Assembly (NCBI GenBank): GCA_025362585.1
Contig: JANYFR010000011.1
Location: 1-44,436 of the forward strand
DNA length: 44,436 nt
Direction of reading: 5' to 3'
Origin: Acidimicrobiales bacterium
GTDB lineage: Bacteria; Actinomycetota; Acidimicrobiia; Acidimicrobiales; RAAP-2
A model generated the notes under the pieces. That model did no database searches, was not told the origin of the DNA, and worked only from the letters and a program-made list of their open reading frames with translations. The translations under genes were made by a program, and so were the position numbers. Positions 9,177-17,294 of the stretch are shown piece after piece (the stretch's first letter is position 1; every line of letters starts with the position of its first letter).

Positions 9177-9263
9177 TGGTGGGCGAGGGGGGACTTGAAC
9201 CCCCACATCCTTTCGAATACAGGCACCTGAAGCCTGCGCGTCTGCCAATTTCGCCACTCGCCC
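9177..9263 (-). tRNA. tRNA-Leu (CAG)
   Basis: The 87-base minus-strand gene has acceptor stem GGGCGAG/CTCGCCC, discriminator A and an encoded CCA. Its D-arm contains AAATTGGCAGACGCG, the anticodon stem CAGGC/GCCTG encloses TTCAGGT with anticodon CAG, a long variable arm follows, and the T-arm carries GTTCAAGTC. The long variable arm and size are right for leucine. It is divergent from fhaA, the arrangement of leuT and fhaA in mycobacteria. Confidence 0.96.
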
Positions 9264-9348
9264 CGAGACCTTGCAACATTAGTCGAACTGTTGAGGCCTT
9301 CCATTTGCCCATATCCGCAGGTTCGACCGCTTGTACAGTTGGATTGTT

Positions 9349-9996
9349 ATGGTTCTGAAAAGTGTGGAAAACCGCCTGGAGCGGATCTTTGAGAGGACGT
9401 TCTCGCGTCCGTTTAAAAGTGCCCTGCAGCCCATAGAGATTGGCACGCGCATTGTGCGGGAAGTTGATTTGACTCGTCGGCTCTCGAGTCAAGGACCGAT
9501 CTCGGCGAACCAGGTACGCGTTTGGCTCGGGCCGGTCGACGCTGCCCGTTTCGACGGTTTCCAGAAGGCGCTGGTGACCGAGCTCGAAGAGACCGTTCGC
9601 CAGCACGCGGTGAGCGAGGGCTACAGCTTCGTTGGTCCGGTCCAGGTCGAGATCTTCATCGACGACGACATCAAGGCGGGGAACCTCGAAGTGAAGACCG
9701 AGTTTGTGGGCGGTGAGAGTCAACCCCGGGTAATCCTCAGTGACGGTCGAACCTTCAACATCGGAGATCGCCCACTGGTCGTTGGACGCAGCCCCGACAT
9801 CGAACTCGTCATCAACGACAGTAATGTTTCGCGACGCCACGCCGAGTTCTGGCGTACCAGTGAGGGCGTGGCGATTCGTGACCTGCAGTCGACCAATGGA
9901 ACGTTTGTGAACGGCCATCGCATCAACGCCGTCTCGCTCTCGCCGCGTGATGACGTCACGATTGGCACGCTCCACCTGCGCATCGAGCTCGCTTGA
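9349..9996 (+). CDS. fhaA: FhaA: DUF3662 plus FHA-domain protein
   Basis: The 215-residue cytoplasmic protein binds phosphothreonine. In mycobacteria, FhaA is a PknB substrate that binds the phosphorylated MviN pseudokinase domain to restrain peptidoglycan precursor flipping. The N-terminal DUF3662 domain (~1-115) starts with SVENRLERIFERTFSRPFKS. The FHA domain (~130-212) has GRSPDIELVINDSNVSRRHAEF and the phosphate-binding pair around QSTNGTFVNG. The long disordered linker found between the domains in mycobacterial FhaA is nearly absent, making this a short version. ATG 9349 is preferred over an in-frame TTG at 9331. The stop overlaps the fhaB start (TTGA), the first link of the operon. Confidence 0.92.
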   Translation: MVLKSVENRLERIFERTFSRPFKSALQPIEIGTRIVREVDLTRRLSSQGPISANQVRVWLGPVDAARFDGFQKALVTELEETVRQHAVSEGYSFVGPVQVEIFIDDDIKAGNLEVKTEFVGGESQPRVILSDGRTFNIGDRPLVVGRSPDIELVINDSNVSRRHAEFWRTSEGVAIRDLQSTNGTFVNGHRINAVSLSPRDDVTIGTLHLRIELA

Positions 9997-10454
9997 CACT
10001 TCTGGCCGCGACGTCCACGTACGCGGCGATCGTGCGCCCCCTGCAGGTGCTGGTAATGGTCGTCGCGGTCTTGTTCTTCGCGCGCATTTTGCGAGTCGCT
10101 GCCGTGCAGGCCCGCCCGGTCGATGCCACGCCACGGGTGCGTCGTCAGCGACCGAGTGCTCGTTCGGCGCTCGCTCTCGAGTTCATTGAACCACTCGACC
10201 GGTCCGGGGAGCGCGTCGACGTCGATCTCGCAGTGACGATCGGTCGAAGTCCCGACTGTGACCTCCATCTCTCCGACACCTACCTGTCCTCGCGCCACGC
10301 CCGGGTCGCGAACGATAGTGGTGACCTCTGCATCGAAGACCTTGGCTCGACTAACGGCACCTACGTCAATCAGGAACTCGTCGAGGGACGCGTCCACCTC
10401 GTGCGGGGCGACATCGTGCAGGTGGGCGGCATCTTGTTCGAGGTGGTTCGTTGA
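9993..10454 (+). CDS. fhaB: FhaB/FipA: membrane-anchored FHA protein
   Basis: This 153-residue protein has one N-terminal transmembrane segment (~9-30, AAIVRPLQVLVMVVAVLFFAR), a basic/proline linker and a C-terminal FHA domain (~75-150) with GRSPDCDLHLSDTYLSSRHARV and STNGTYVN. In mycobacteria the equivalent FipA links phosphothreonine signalling to FtsZ/FtsQ at the septum. The start is a TTG overlapping the fhaA stop in TTGA, and its own stop overlaps the next TTG in the same manner. Two consecutive TTGA junctions imply translational coupling of fhaA, fhaB and pstP. Confidence 0.92.
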   Translation: MTLLAATSTYAAIVRPLQVLVMVVAVLFFARILRVAAVQARPVDATPRVRRQRPSARSALALEFIEPLDRSGERVDVDLAVTIGRSPDCDLHLSDTYLSSRHARVANDSGDLCIEDLGSTNGTYVNQELVEGRVHLVRGDIVQVGGILFEVVR

Positions 10455-11692
10455 CGCGTTGGCGTTACGCCGGAGCGACCGATATTGGATTGGTGCGTCA
10501 ATCGAATCAGGACGCGATCTACGTCGATGATCGGCTGGCGATGGTCGCGGACGGCATGGGCGGTCACGCCGCCGGCGAGGTGGCCTCCGCCATTGCCATC
10601 GACTTCATTCGTAGCGCATTCGATGAGCGTCCTACGGTCGAGGGCCTTCACAACGCGATCAATTCAGCCAATTCGGCGGTCTTGAAGGACGCGCACGACA
10701 ATCCCTCTCACTTCGGTATGGGCACCACGGTCATCGCCGTCGGTCTGACTCGCGACATTGAGGGTGTCACGTCGCCGACCCTGGTCCACGTGGGTGATTC
10801 GAGGGCGTACCAACTGCGCGACGGAGCGCTTCGTCAACTCAGCGAGGATCACAGCGTCGCTGAGGAGTGGGTCCGTATGGGACGACTCACCCCCGAAGAG
10901 GCCGCGGTGCACCCGCGTCGACACCAGCTGACGCGAGGCGTCGGGGTGGAGGACACCATTGCGATCGACGTGATGTCACTGCACGCCGAACCCGGGGACC
11001 GAATTCTGCTCTGTAGTGACGGCCTCTCCAACGAACTTGACAACGACACGATCGCTCGTCTCGCCAGCGCCCCCAACGGCCTCGACGAGGCGGTCACGCA
11101 GCTGGTCACGTCGGCGAAAGTGGCGGGTGGGCGCGACAATATCTCGGCGGTGTTGTTGGAGTTCGACGAGGTGAACGTTGCGGCGGTCCCCGTCAAGCGC
11201 ACCGTGACGTCGAATCCGCCGCCGGTGGCGCCGCGGGGCCAGTCGACTTCGTCACGGGCGTCGCGTCACCGTCGAATGACCTGGCGGGTCTGGCTGTCAA
11301 TGGCCCTGTTCGCGGCGGTCGTCGCCGGTGGCTTTGCCGTGGTCCACTGGTACGCCTACTCGACCTACTACCTCGCGGACGATGCCGGGACCATTGCCAT
11401 CTTCCAGGGCCAACCGAACGGGGTGCTCTGGTACCAGCCGGTGAAAGTATTTGACACCCAGTACCAAACGGCACAACTGCGACCGACCGACCGCCAGGCC
11501 CTGAGAGCGACGATCGGCGAACCTACGTTGATGGCGGCCGAGAACTGGGCCAACTACATTCACTCTGAGTACTGTCATTACTCTTCTTGTGGAGCTCGTC
11601 CCGTGACCACCACGACCGTTCGAGGAACGACGACGACCGTGCTGGGTACAACGACGATTCATGTCACGACGACGACCGCGAAGAAGGGATAG
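10451..11692 (+). CDS. pstP: PstP: PP2C-family Ser/Thr phosphatase
   Basis: The cytoplasmic PP2C domain (~1-235) dephosphorylates PknB and its substrates using Mn ions. Visible signatures are TDIGLVRQSNQDA, DGMGGHAAGE (34-43), VHVGDSRAYQLRDG, CSDGLSNEL and GGRDNISAVL. A basic linker leads to one transmembrane helix (~279-301) and a ~110-residue external domain. The last ~26 residues are threonine-rich (VTTTTV, TTTTVLGTTT, VTTTTA), probably an exported glycosylatable tail. TTG 10451 overlaps the fhaB stop. pbpA begins three bases after the stop, with AAGGGA as its ribosome-binding site. No FtsW/RodA gene intervenes, unlike the mycobacterial order. Confidence 0.93.
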   Translation: MTRWRYAGATDIGLVRQSNQDAIYVDDRLAMVADGMGGHAAGEVASAIAIDFIRSAFDERPTVEGLHNAINSANSAVLKDAHDNPSHFGMGTTVIAVGLTRDIEGVTSPTLVHVGDSRAYQLRDGALRQLSEDHSVAEEWVRMGRLTPEEAAVHPRRHQLTRGVGVEDTIAIDVMSLHAEPGDRILLCSDGLSNELDNDTIARLASAPNGLDEAVTQLVTSAKVAGGRDNISAVLLEFDEVNVAAVPVKRTVTSNPPPVAPRGQSTSSRASRHRRMTWRVWLSMALFAAVVAGGFAVVHWYAYSTYYLADDAGTIAIFQGQPNGVLWYQPVKVFDTQYQTAQLRPTDRQALRATIGEPTLMAAENWANYIHSEYCHYSSCGARPVTTTTVRGTTTTVLGTTTIHVTTTTAKKG

Positions 11693-11695
11693 TTC

Positions 11696-13198
11696 GTGTC
11701 GCGCCGACTGGGCACTCTCGCGTCGATCATCCTGCTGCTGTTCGCGGTCGTCGCCGTTCAAGCAGCCAACGTCCAGTTCTTCAAAGCGGGCGCCCTCGCC
11801 ACCAACGCCCTCAATCCGCGCCTCGGCACTGCCTCGATCCAGTACCCGCGTGGTGAGATCATCGGGGGCGATGGCACCATCCTCGCCCGATCGGTGGCGC
11901 AGAAGACCGGGTCCTACCCGTACCGTCGCACGTACCCCCTCGGCTCACTGACGTCGGGCGTGATCGGATTCTCCGGTCCGTCCTACGGGAGCTGGGCCCT
12001 CGAAGCCCAGTACGACGGGAACTTGAGTGCTCATCCCCTCGCGCCCCAGAGCTTTGCTCAAGTCCTGGCTCCAACGAGCGCCGCCGACAGCATCACGCTG
12101 ACTCTGCAGCCAGCGCTACAGCGCATCGCGGCCAACGCGCTCGCGGGCCAAGACGGTGCGGTGGTCGTGCTCGATCCGCGAACCGGTGCGGTGCTCGCAA
12201 TGTACTCAAATCCGACCTACAATCCCACGCCCCTCACGTCGCCCTCGTTCCCGGTGGCCGCGGCGGCCTGGAAACTGGTCAATCAGAACAACGCCCACGG
12301 CTTCCCGCCGCTCGGACTCGTTGCGACCCAGCAGACCTTTCCACCGGGTTCGAGCTTCAAAGTCATCACCACTTCGGCCGCGGTCATCGGACGACCCGAT
12401 CTCGTGACCAAGTCGTACCCTCAACTGGGTAAGGTTCGATTTCCGACGTCGGGCGTGGACTTCTTCAACTTCGGTAAAAGTGTCTGCGGCGGCAACATCG
12501 CCCAAATGCTCCCCGTGTCGTGCGACATTGGCTACGCGCTACTCGGCCTGGACCTGGGTGGCACGTTGCTCTCGGCGACCGCGAACGCCTTTGGCTACAA
12601 CCAGATTCCACCGCTCGACTTACCGGGCGTCGTGAAGAGTTACTTCCCCCCGGCGTCGACATTTCTGACCGACATCCCGGGACTCGCCTACTCCGCGATC
12701 GGTCAGAAGAACGTACGGACGTCCGCGTTGCAGAATGCCCTGGTCGCAGCGGCAATCGCCAATGGTGGCGTGATGATGTCGCCCCACCTGCTCGACTTCA
12801 TCTCGGCGCCCGACGGTTCGGTCGTGAAGCGATACGTTCCCACGACGTGGCTCACGCCCCTTACGTCGAGCCAGTCCCTCCAGCTAGTGCCCCTGATGCA
12901 AAATGTCGTGAAGTTCGGTACCCTGGCCGGCGTAGGATTCCTGGCGGTCGACAACGTCGCGGGCAAGACCGGGACCGCTCAGGTCGGCAACGGCGCAAAG
13001 AATACCGACGACTGGGTGATCGCCTTCGCACCGGCCAATGCGCCCACCATCGCCGTGGCAGTGGTACTGCCCTTCCAGCCCACCGGACAAGAGGGCGCGA
13101 CGACCGCCGGTCCGGTCGCCAAGTGCGTGGTCGAAGGTGCTTTGGCGCTGCAGGCCGGCCAACCGCCGACGGGAACCTCGACGACATGCGCGCACTGA
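11696..13198 (+). CDS. pbpA: PbpA: class B penicillin-binding transpeptidase
   Basis: The enzyme makes D,D-crosslinks in peptidoglycan outside the membrane. A basic start and single membrane anchor (~5-24) precede the N-terminal dimerisation region containing YPRGEIIGGDG. The transpeptidase domain (~150-490) has the nucleophile motif SSFK (Ser219/Lys222) and KTGTAQ (424-426). The second motif, normally SxN, appears as SCD (275-277) within MLPVSCDIGY. Asp at this place is unusual here but occurs in some PBP2-type enzymes, so loss of activity is not implied. The length of 500 matches mycobacterial PbpA. It follows pstP by three bases, and pknB follows 41 bases downstream. Class B PBPs usually work with a SEDS polymerase, whose gene is missing here. 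Confidence 0.93.
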   Translation: MSRRLGTLASIILLLFAVVAVQAANVQFFKAGALATNALNPRLGTASIQYPRGEIIGGDGTILARSVAQKTGSYPYRRTYPLGSLTSGVIGFSGPSYGSWALEAQYDGNLSAHPLAPQSFAQVLAPTSAADSITLTLQPALQRIAANALAGQDGAVVVLDPRTGAVLAMYSNPTYNPTPLTSPSFPVAAAAWKLVNQNNAHGFPPLGLVATQQTFPPGSSFKVITTSAAVIGRPDLVTKSYPQLGKVRFPTSGVDFFNFGKSVCGGNIAQMLPVSCDIGYALLGLDLGGTLLSATANAFGYNQIPPLDLPGVVKSYFPPASTFLTDIPGLAYSAIGQKNVRTSALQNALVAAAIANGGVMMSPHLLDFISAPDGSVVKRYVPTTWLTPLTSSQSLQLVPLMQNVVKFGTLAGVGFLAVDNVAGKTGTAQVGNGAKNTDDWVIAFAPANAPTIAVAVVLPFQPTGQEGATTAGPVAKCVVEGALALQAGQPPTGTSTTCAH

Positions 13199-13239
13199 CG
13201 CCATGACGCGCCAATTGCAGAGCGTAGGCTAAGCAAGGT

Positions 13240-15174
13240 ATGGAGCCCGTTACCGACCAACGACTGTATTCGGGGCGTTATCAGGTGACGCACCTGATCG
13301 CCCGTGGTGGAATGGCGACGGTCTTCCGTGCCCAGGACCGTCTGTTGAATCGTCCGGTGGCGCTCAAGATCCTCGACGCCGAACTCAGCGCCGACCCCCT
13401 GTTCGTCGAGCGATTTCGACGCGAAGCCCAGGCGGCTGCCAACCTCTCCCATCCCAATATTGTCCCGGTCTTCGACTGGGGTGAGGACGAGGGCACGTAC
13501 TTCATCGTGATGGAGCTGATCGACGGCACCTCGCTGGCCGATCTGCTGCGGGGATCACGGACCTTGACCGCGACGCGATCGGCCCAGTTGATCGCGCCAG
13601 TCGCCGCCGCGCTCGGCTACGCCCACCGCAACGGCGTGGTGCACCGCGACGTGAAGCCCGGCAACATTCTGATCACCAGTGACGGCCAGGTGAAAGTCAC
13701 CGACTTCGGCATCGCGCAGGCGGTCTCGAGTGAGGATCACCTCGCCGAAGAAGGTTCGGTCATGGGCACCGCCACGTACTTTTCGCCCGAGCAGGCCGAA
13801 GGTGCGGCCGTCGACGGACGAAGCGACGTGTACTCGCTTGGCGTCGTGCTCTACGAGATGCTCGCTGGACGCCCACCGTTCGTCGGAGACTCGCCGGTCG
13901 CCGTGTCGAGTCAACACGTCCACGGCGTCGTGCAGCCTCCGACGCAGTTCAACGGATCGATTCCTCGAGACCTCGAGGCGATCGTCATGGAGTCGTTGGC
14001 CAAGTCGCCGGCGCAGCGCTATCAGTCGGCCGACGAGATGCGGGCGGACCTCATTCGTTTCACCGATGGCCAGCCCGTCCAGGCCTTCACTCGCGACGCC
14101 GCGTTCTACGGTGCGGACGCGACCCGAGCGCATCCGACGGTCGCGCCCGGCGAGCGGACCCAGGCCGTGCCCATGATGACCGGACCGCGCACCGACGTCC
14201 GGCGACGACGCAACAACCTCACGGCGATCATTGCCACTGTCGTGATGCTGTTGTTGGTCGGAGCGGCCGCCGCGTACTTCCTCACCAGGAAGGATGCGGT
14301 GACCCAGATGCCCAATGTCACGGGTCAACCAGTAGCGGCCGCCCGACAGACCCTGTTGGCCGACGGCTTGGTCGTCGGCTCCACGAAACAGGAGTCGTCG
14401 AATAAGCCAGCGAATACGGTCCTGTCCACCAACCCGTCGGCGGGCGCCACTATCCACAAGGGCGAGACCGTGACCTTGAAGGTCAGTCTGGGGCACACCA
14501 CGACGCCCGTCACCGTGCCCGACACCACCGGCATGACCCTGAGTGCCGCGGAGAACTTGCTGGTCACCGCCCACTTGAGTTTCGTGCCGAGATTCACGAA
14601 TTCCAGTCCACCCGGTACGAATCCGATTCCCAATACGGTGATCTCGCAGTCACCGGTCGGAGGCACGCAGGGCCAGACCGGCGACCGGGTGACGCTCACC
14701 ATCTTGAACGCCGGCGCGCCGTTCCACCTGCCCGACCTCGCTGGCAACACGCAATTGCAGGCCGCCACAACGATCGGCATGCTCAACCTGTCGCTCAATC
14801 CGTCGACCCCCTCCCAGTGCTCGAATACCGTCTCTTCTGGCCTCGTTCTGGCCACGATTCCTTCGGCCGGCGCGTCAGTCAAGGCGGGCAACAAGGTGCA
14901 GCTCGTGACGTCGTCGGGTTACTGTCAGGTCGTCGTGCCGAGCGTCGTTGGACGAGGCCAGGCCGGGGCGGGGGCCGCGCTGAAGTCCCAAGGGCTGGTC
15001 GCCGCGTTCACCCCCGCCGACCCCTCCTTCTGCACCCCGGGCGACCTCGGCAACGTCATCGCCCAGAGCCTGCCGCCCGGATCGTCAGCGCCCTTCAACT
15101 CAACGGTGGCGCTCTCGGTCTGCCAGGCCTCGTCAACCTCGACAACCACGACGACCACCCTGGCGCCGGGGTAG
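13240..15174 (+). CDS. pknB: PknB: PASTA-domain Ser/Thr protein kinase
   Basis: This membrane kinase senses muropeptide/lipid II outside and phosphorylates wall and division proteins inside. Its kinase domain (~12-275) has the G-loop ARGGMATVF, Lys43, Glu62, HRD (135-137), DFG (155-157) and a Thr-bearing activation loop GTATYFSPEQ. A juxtamembrane linker and transmembrane helix (~327-348) are followed by four PASTA repeats (~354-417, 423-491, 492-560, 563-633), then an STSTTTTTTL tail. PASTA 3 and 4 contain paired cysteines (QC, YC, FC, VC), suggesting external disulfides. The ATG has AAGG close upstream. It is probably the only kinase of the operon, since no pknA is present, and is expected to be opposed by PstP. 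Confidence 0.95.
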   Translation: MEPVTDQRLYSGRYQVTHLIARGGMATVFRAQDRLLNRPVALKILDAELSADPLFVERFRREAQAAANLSHPNIVPVFDWGEDEGTYFIVMELIDGTSLADLLRGSRTLTATRSAQLIAPVAAALGYAHRNGVVHRDVKPGNILITSDGQVKVTDFGIAQAVSSEDHLAEEGSVMGTATYFSPEQAEGAAVDGRSDVYSLGVVLYEMLAGRPPFVGDSPVAVSSQHVHGVVQPPTQFNGSIPRDLEAIVMESLAKSPAQRYQSADEMRADLIRFTDGQPVQAFTRDAAFYGADATRAHPTVAPGERTQAVPMMTGPRTDVRRRRNNLTAIIATVVMLLLVGAAAAYFLTRKDAVTQMPNVTGQPVAAARQTLLADGLVVGSTKQESSNKPANTVLSTNPSAGATIHKGETVTLKVSLGHTTTPVTVPDTTGMTLSAAENLLVTAHLSFVPRFTNSSPPGTNPIPNTVISQSPVGGTQGQTGDRVTLTILNAGAPFHLPDLAGNTQLQAATTIGMLNLSLNPSTPSQCSNTVSSGLVLATIPSAGASVKAGNKVQLVTSSGYCQVVVPSVVGRGQAGAGAALKSQGLVAAFTPADPSFCTPGDLGNVIAQSLPPGSSAPFNSTVALSVCQASSTSTTTTTTLAPG

Positions 15175-15204
15175 CACGCATCACCACAGGTAACATCGAG
15201 CCCT

Positions 15205-15480
15205 ATGGCGAAGTCCTCCTCTAGGCCCAACAGTCGAAAGACCGTAGGCCGTTACGTGTCGCCAGAATCGAGCGGTCGCGTCACGGCGCGAAAGCCGCCG
15301 GGCGAGTCGCACAGTCCCCACTGGTACGGGTGGCTGATTGTCGACCTGTTGGCCGGCGGAATGTTGATCATCCTCTTGAACTACCTGCAAGTGCTGCCCG
15401 GCGCGGTCTCCCCGTGGTATCTCGTCGCCGGGCTCGTCGTGATGTTTACCGGTTTCTACCTGGCGACCCGGTACAAGTAG
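15205..15480 (+). CDS. crgA: CrgA cell division protein
   Basis: The 91-residue protein has two transmembrane helices (WYGWLIVDLLAGGMLIILL and WYLVAGLVVMFTGFYLA) after a basic soluble N-terminal half. This is the shape of CrgA, which recruits and stabilises FtsI, FtsQ and the Wag31/FtsZ divisome in actinobacteria. Family marks include NYLQVLPG between the helices and the terminal FYLATRYK. It sits 30 bases after pknB on the same strand, close to the kinase cluster as in mycobacteria, so read-through from pknB is likely. A hexanucleotide tandem repeat begins three bases after the stop. Confidence 0.9.
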   Translation: MAKSSSRPNSRKTVGRYVSPESSGRVTARKPPGESHSPHWYGWLIVDLLAGGMLIILLNYLQVLPGAVSPWYLVAGLVVMFTGFYLATRYK

Positions 15481-15482
15481 AC

Positions 15483-15530
15483 GTCGCAGTCGCAGTCGCA
15501 GTCGCAGTCGCAGTCGCAGTCGAAGTCGCG
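15483..15530. repeat. hexanucleotide tandem repeat (GTCGCA)n
   Basis: Six perfect GTCGCA units (15483-15518) are followed by two imperfect ones (GTCGAA, GTCGCG). The array begins two bases after the crgA stop and is in the 3' flank of the converging thiolase gene, so it is outside both coding regions. Slippage could change its length without harming either gene. Confidence 0.95.
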
Positions 15531-15594
15531 CTGCGTCGAGTGTCCAACGGAGTTGGCTACCCGGAGCGTCGCGTGAGGTTGCCGACGGGGTGTA

Positions 15595-16773
15595 TCAACC
15601 GAGCCGCTCAATGATGGTGGCGTTCGCGAGGCCACCACCTTCGCACATCGTGAGCAGTCCGTAGCGACCACCGGTGCGTTCGAGCTCGTTCAGCAACGTC
15701 GCACAGAGTTTCGTGCCCGAAGCCCCGAGGGGATGTCCCAACGCTATGGCGCCACCGTTGACGTTGACCTTAGTCATGTCGGCGAGGTGCTCTTTCTGCC
15801 AGGCAAGGACTACTGACGCAAATGCTTCGTTGATCTCTACGAGGTCGATGTCCGCCAACGTGAGACCGGCCCGTTCGAGGACTTTCGTGGTGGCTGGGAT
15901 GGGGCCGGTCAGCATGGTCACGGGATCGACGCCGGCGAGGGCGAAGGTGTGAAACTTGGCGCGAGGGGTGTAGCCGAGCTCACGGGCCTTCTCCTCGCTC
16001 ATGATGAGAACCGCCGATGCTCCGTCGGTGATCTGGGAGGAGTTGCCGGCGGTCACCTTGCCACCCTCTTTGAAGGCGGGCTTCAGACGTGCGAGCGTCT
16101 CGACCGTGGAGTCGGCGCGGATGCCCTCGTCGGACGTGAACAGTTCATCGGTCGCCTCGCCGTTCTCGTCGCGCACGAAGATCGGCACAATCTCGCGCTC
16201 GAAGCGTCCCTCGGCGGTCGCGCGCGCGGCGCGACGATGGCTTTCGGCGGAGAAGGCATCCAGGTCCTCGCGAGTGATGGCCCACTGGTCGGCGATCATC
16301 TCGGCACCGATGCCCTGGTTCTTCAGTCCACCGACCGGCTCGTAGCGGGCCATGACTCTTGGACCGAAGGGGAAGCCGGAGTCCTTGCCGATCGACGAAC
16401 CCATGGTGACGCGCGACATGGCCTCGACGCCAGCGGCGACCACGATGTCGTAGGCGCCGGCCATCACGCCCTGGGCGGCGAAGTGCAGGGCCTGCTGGGA
16501 CGAGCCGCACTGGCGGTCAATGGTGGTGGCGGGCACCGACTCGGGCCAGCCGGCGGCGAGCACCGCGTTGCGGGCGACGTTGAACGTCTGTTCACCGGTC
16601 TGGGAGACGCAGCCCATGATGACGTCGTCGATCAACGCGGGGTCGAGGCTATTGCGACTGGCGAGGGCCTTTAGAGCTTCGGAGGCGAGGTCGACGGCGT
16701 GCCAGTTCTTCAGTTTGCCGTTGCGCTTGCCCCCCGGCGTGCGAACCGCGTCCACAATGACCGCTACTGGCAT
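15595..16773 (-). CDS. acetyl-CoA acetyltransferase (thiolase)
   Basis: Thiolases cleave 3-ketoacyl-CoA in beta-oxidation or condense two acetyl-CoA. The length of 392 residues is standard. The catalytic set is complete: nucleophile Cys89 in DRQCGSSQQ, NEAF, His347 in GGAIALGHPLGASG and Cys377 in CEGGG. The N-terminal AVIVDAVRTPGGKRNGKL and GNSSQITDGAS are also typical. Many homologues are annotated as steroid or fatty-acid thiolases (FadA-type), so the chain-length preference is open. It diverges from a PaaI-type thioesterase 75 bases away, which fits an acyl-CoA theme shared by this part of the window. Confidence 0.93.
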   Translation of the reverse strand: MPVAVIVDAVRTPGGKRNGKLKNWHAVDLASEALKALASRNSLDPALIDDVIMGCVSQTGEQTFNVARNAVLAAGWPESVPATTIDRQCGSSQQALHFAAQGVMAGAYDIVVAAGVEAMSRVTMGSSIGKDSGFPFGPRVMARYEPVGGLKNQGIGAEMIADQWAITREDLDAFSAESHRRAARATAEGRFEREIVPIFVRDENGEATDELFTSDEGIRADSTVETLARLKPAFKEGGKVTAGNSSQITDGASAVLIMSEEKARELGYTPRAKFHTFALAGVDPVTMLTGPIPATTKVLERAGLTLADIDLVEINEAFASVVLAWQKEHLADMTKVNVNGGAIALGHPLGASGTKLCATLLNELERTGGRYGLLTMCEGGGLANATIIERLG

Positions 16774-16847
16774 GGCTGTCTCCCTGGTGATCGGTCGAGT
16801 GCTCCCACCGCGCGAAGCCTAACGGCCGTGGGAGTAACGTCGCCAGC

Positions 16848-17294
16848 GTGACCGATGGGCGCAAGAACATGGACCGGTGGCTCGGTAATGGCGGTATGGC
16901 GATCATCGACGCGATCGGGGGAGCGTTCGAGTCGTACGGCGTCGACGGCGAGGACCTCGGCTGGGTGAGCGGCTCGTTCGAGCCAGCGCCACTAGCTTGT
17001 AACCCACACGGCACCGTGCAGGCCGGGGTGCACTCCGTCTTGCTCGACGCGGCGATGAACTTTGCGGTCAACGCCGCTCTGCTCGGGCGCGACCGCACCC
17101 ACGCAACCATCGAAATGACGACGGAGCTGATGCGCCCCGCGGCACTCGCGGGCCACTACCTCATCCGCGGTGAGGTAGTGCGGCTGACCCGCCAGATTGC
17201 CTTCGCCGAAGCGACGATCTCTTCGAGCGAGGGAAAGTTAGTCAGTCGTGCGACCGGTACCTTTCTCGTCCATCGCGAAGCGTCCTTCGACTAA
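16848..17294 (+). CDS. PaaI-type hotdog thioesterase
   Basis: The 148-residue protein has the hotdog fold of small acyl-CoA thioesterases. GSFEPAPLACNPHGTVQAGVHSVLLDAAM contains the PHG(x)nG and helix Asp positions that form the active site in PaaI relatives. It is followed by IEMTTELMRPAALAG and the final strands FAEATISSSEGKLVSRATGTFLV. The GTG start at 16848 gives the normal size. It diverges from the thiolase and its stop interlocks with that of the converging pirin gene (the two stops share four bases). The acyl-CoA substrate is unknown. Confidence 0.82.
   Translation: MTDGRKNMDRWLGNGGMAIIDAIGGAFESYGVDGEDLGWVSGSFEPAPLACNPHGTVQAGVHSVLLDAAMNFAVNAALLGRDRTHATIEMTTELMRPAALAGHYLIRGEVVRLTRQIAFAEATISSSEGKLVSRATGTFLVHREASFD

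Noticed and set aside
15483-15530. CRISPR array
   Set aside because: The units are six bases with no spacers, so it is a microsatellite.
15949-16674. Long open frame on the plus strand opposite the thiolase
   Set aside because: The thiolase on the minus strand has a complete catalytic set; the opposite frame is Gly/Arg/Asp-rich and has no family resemblance. It arises from high GC codon bias.
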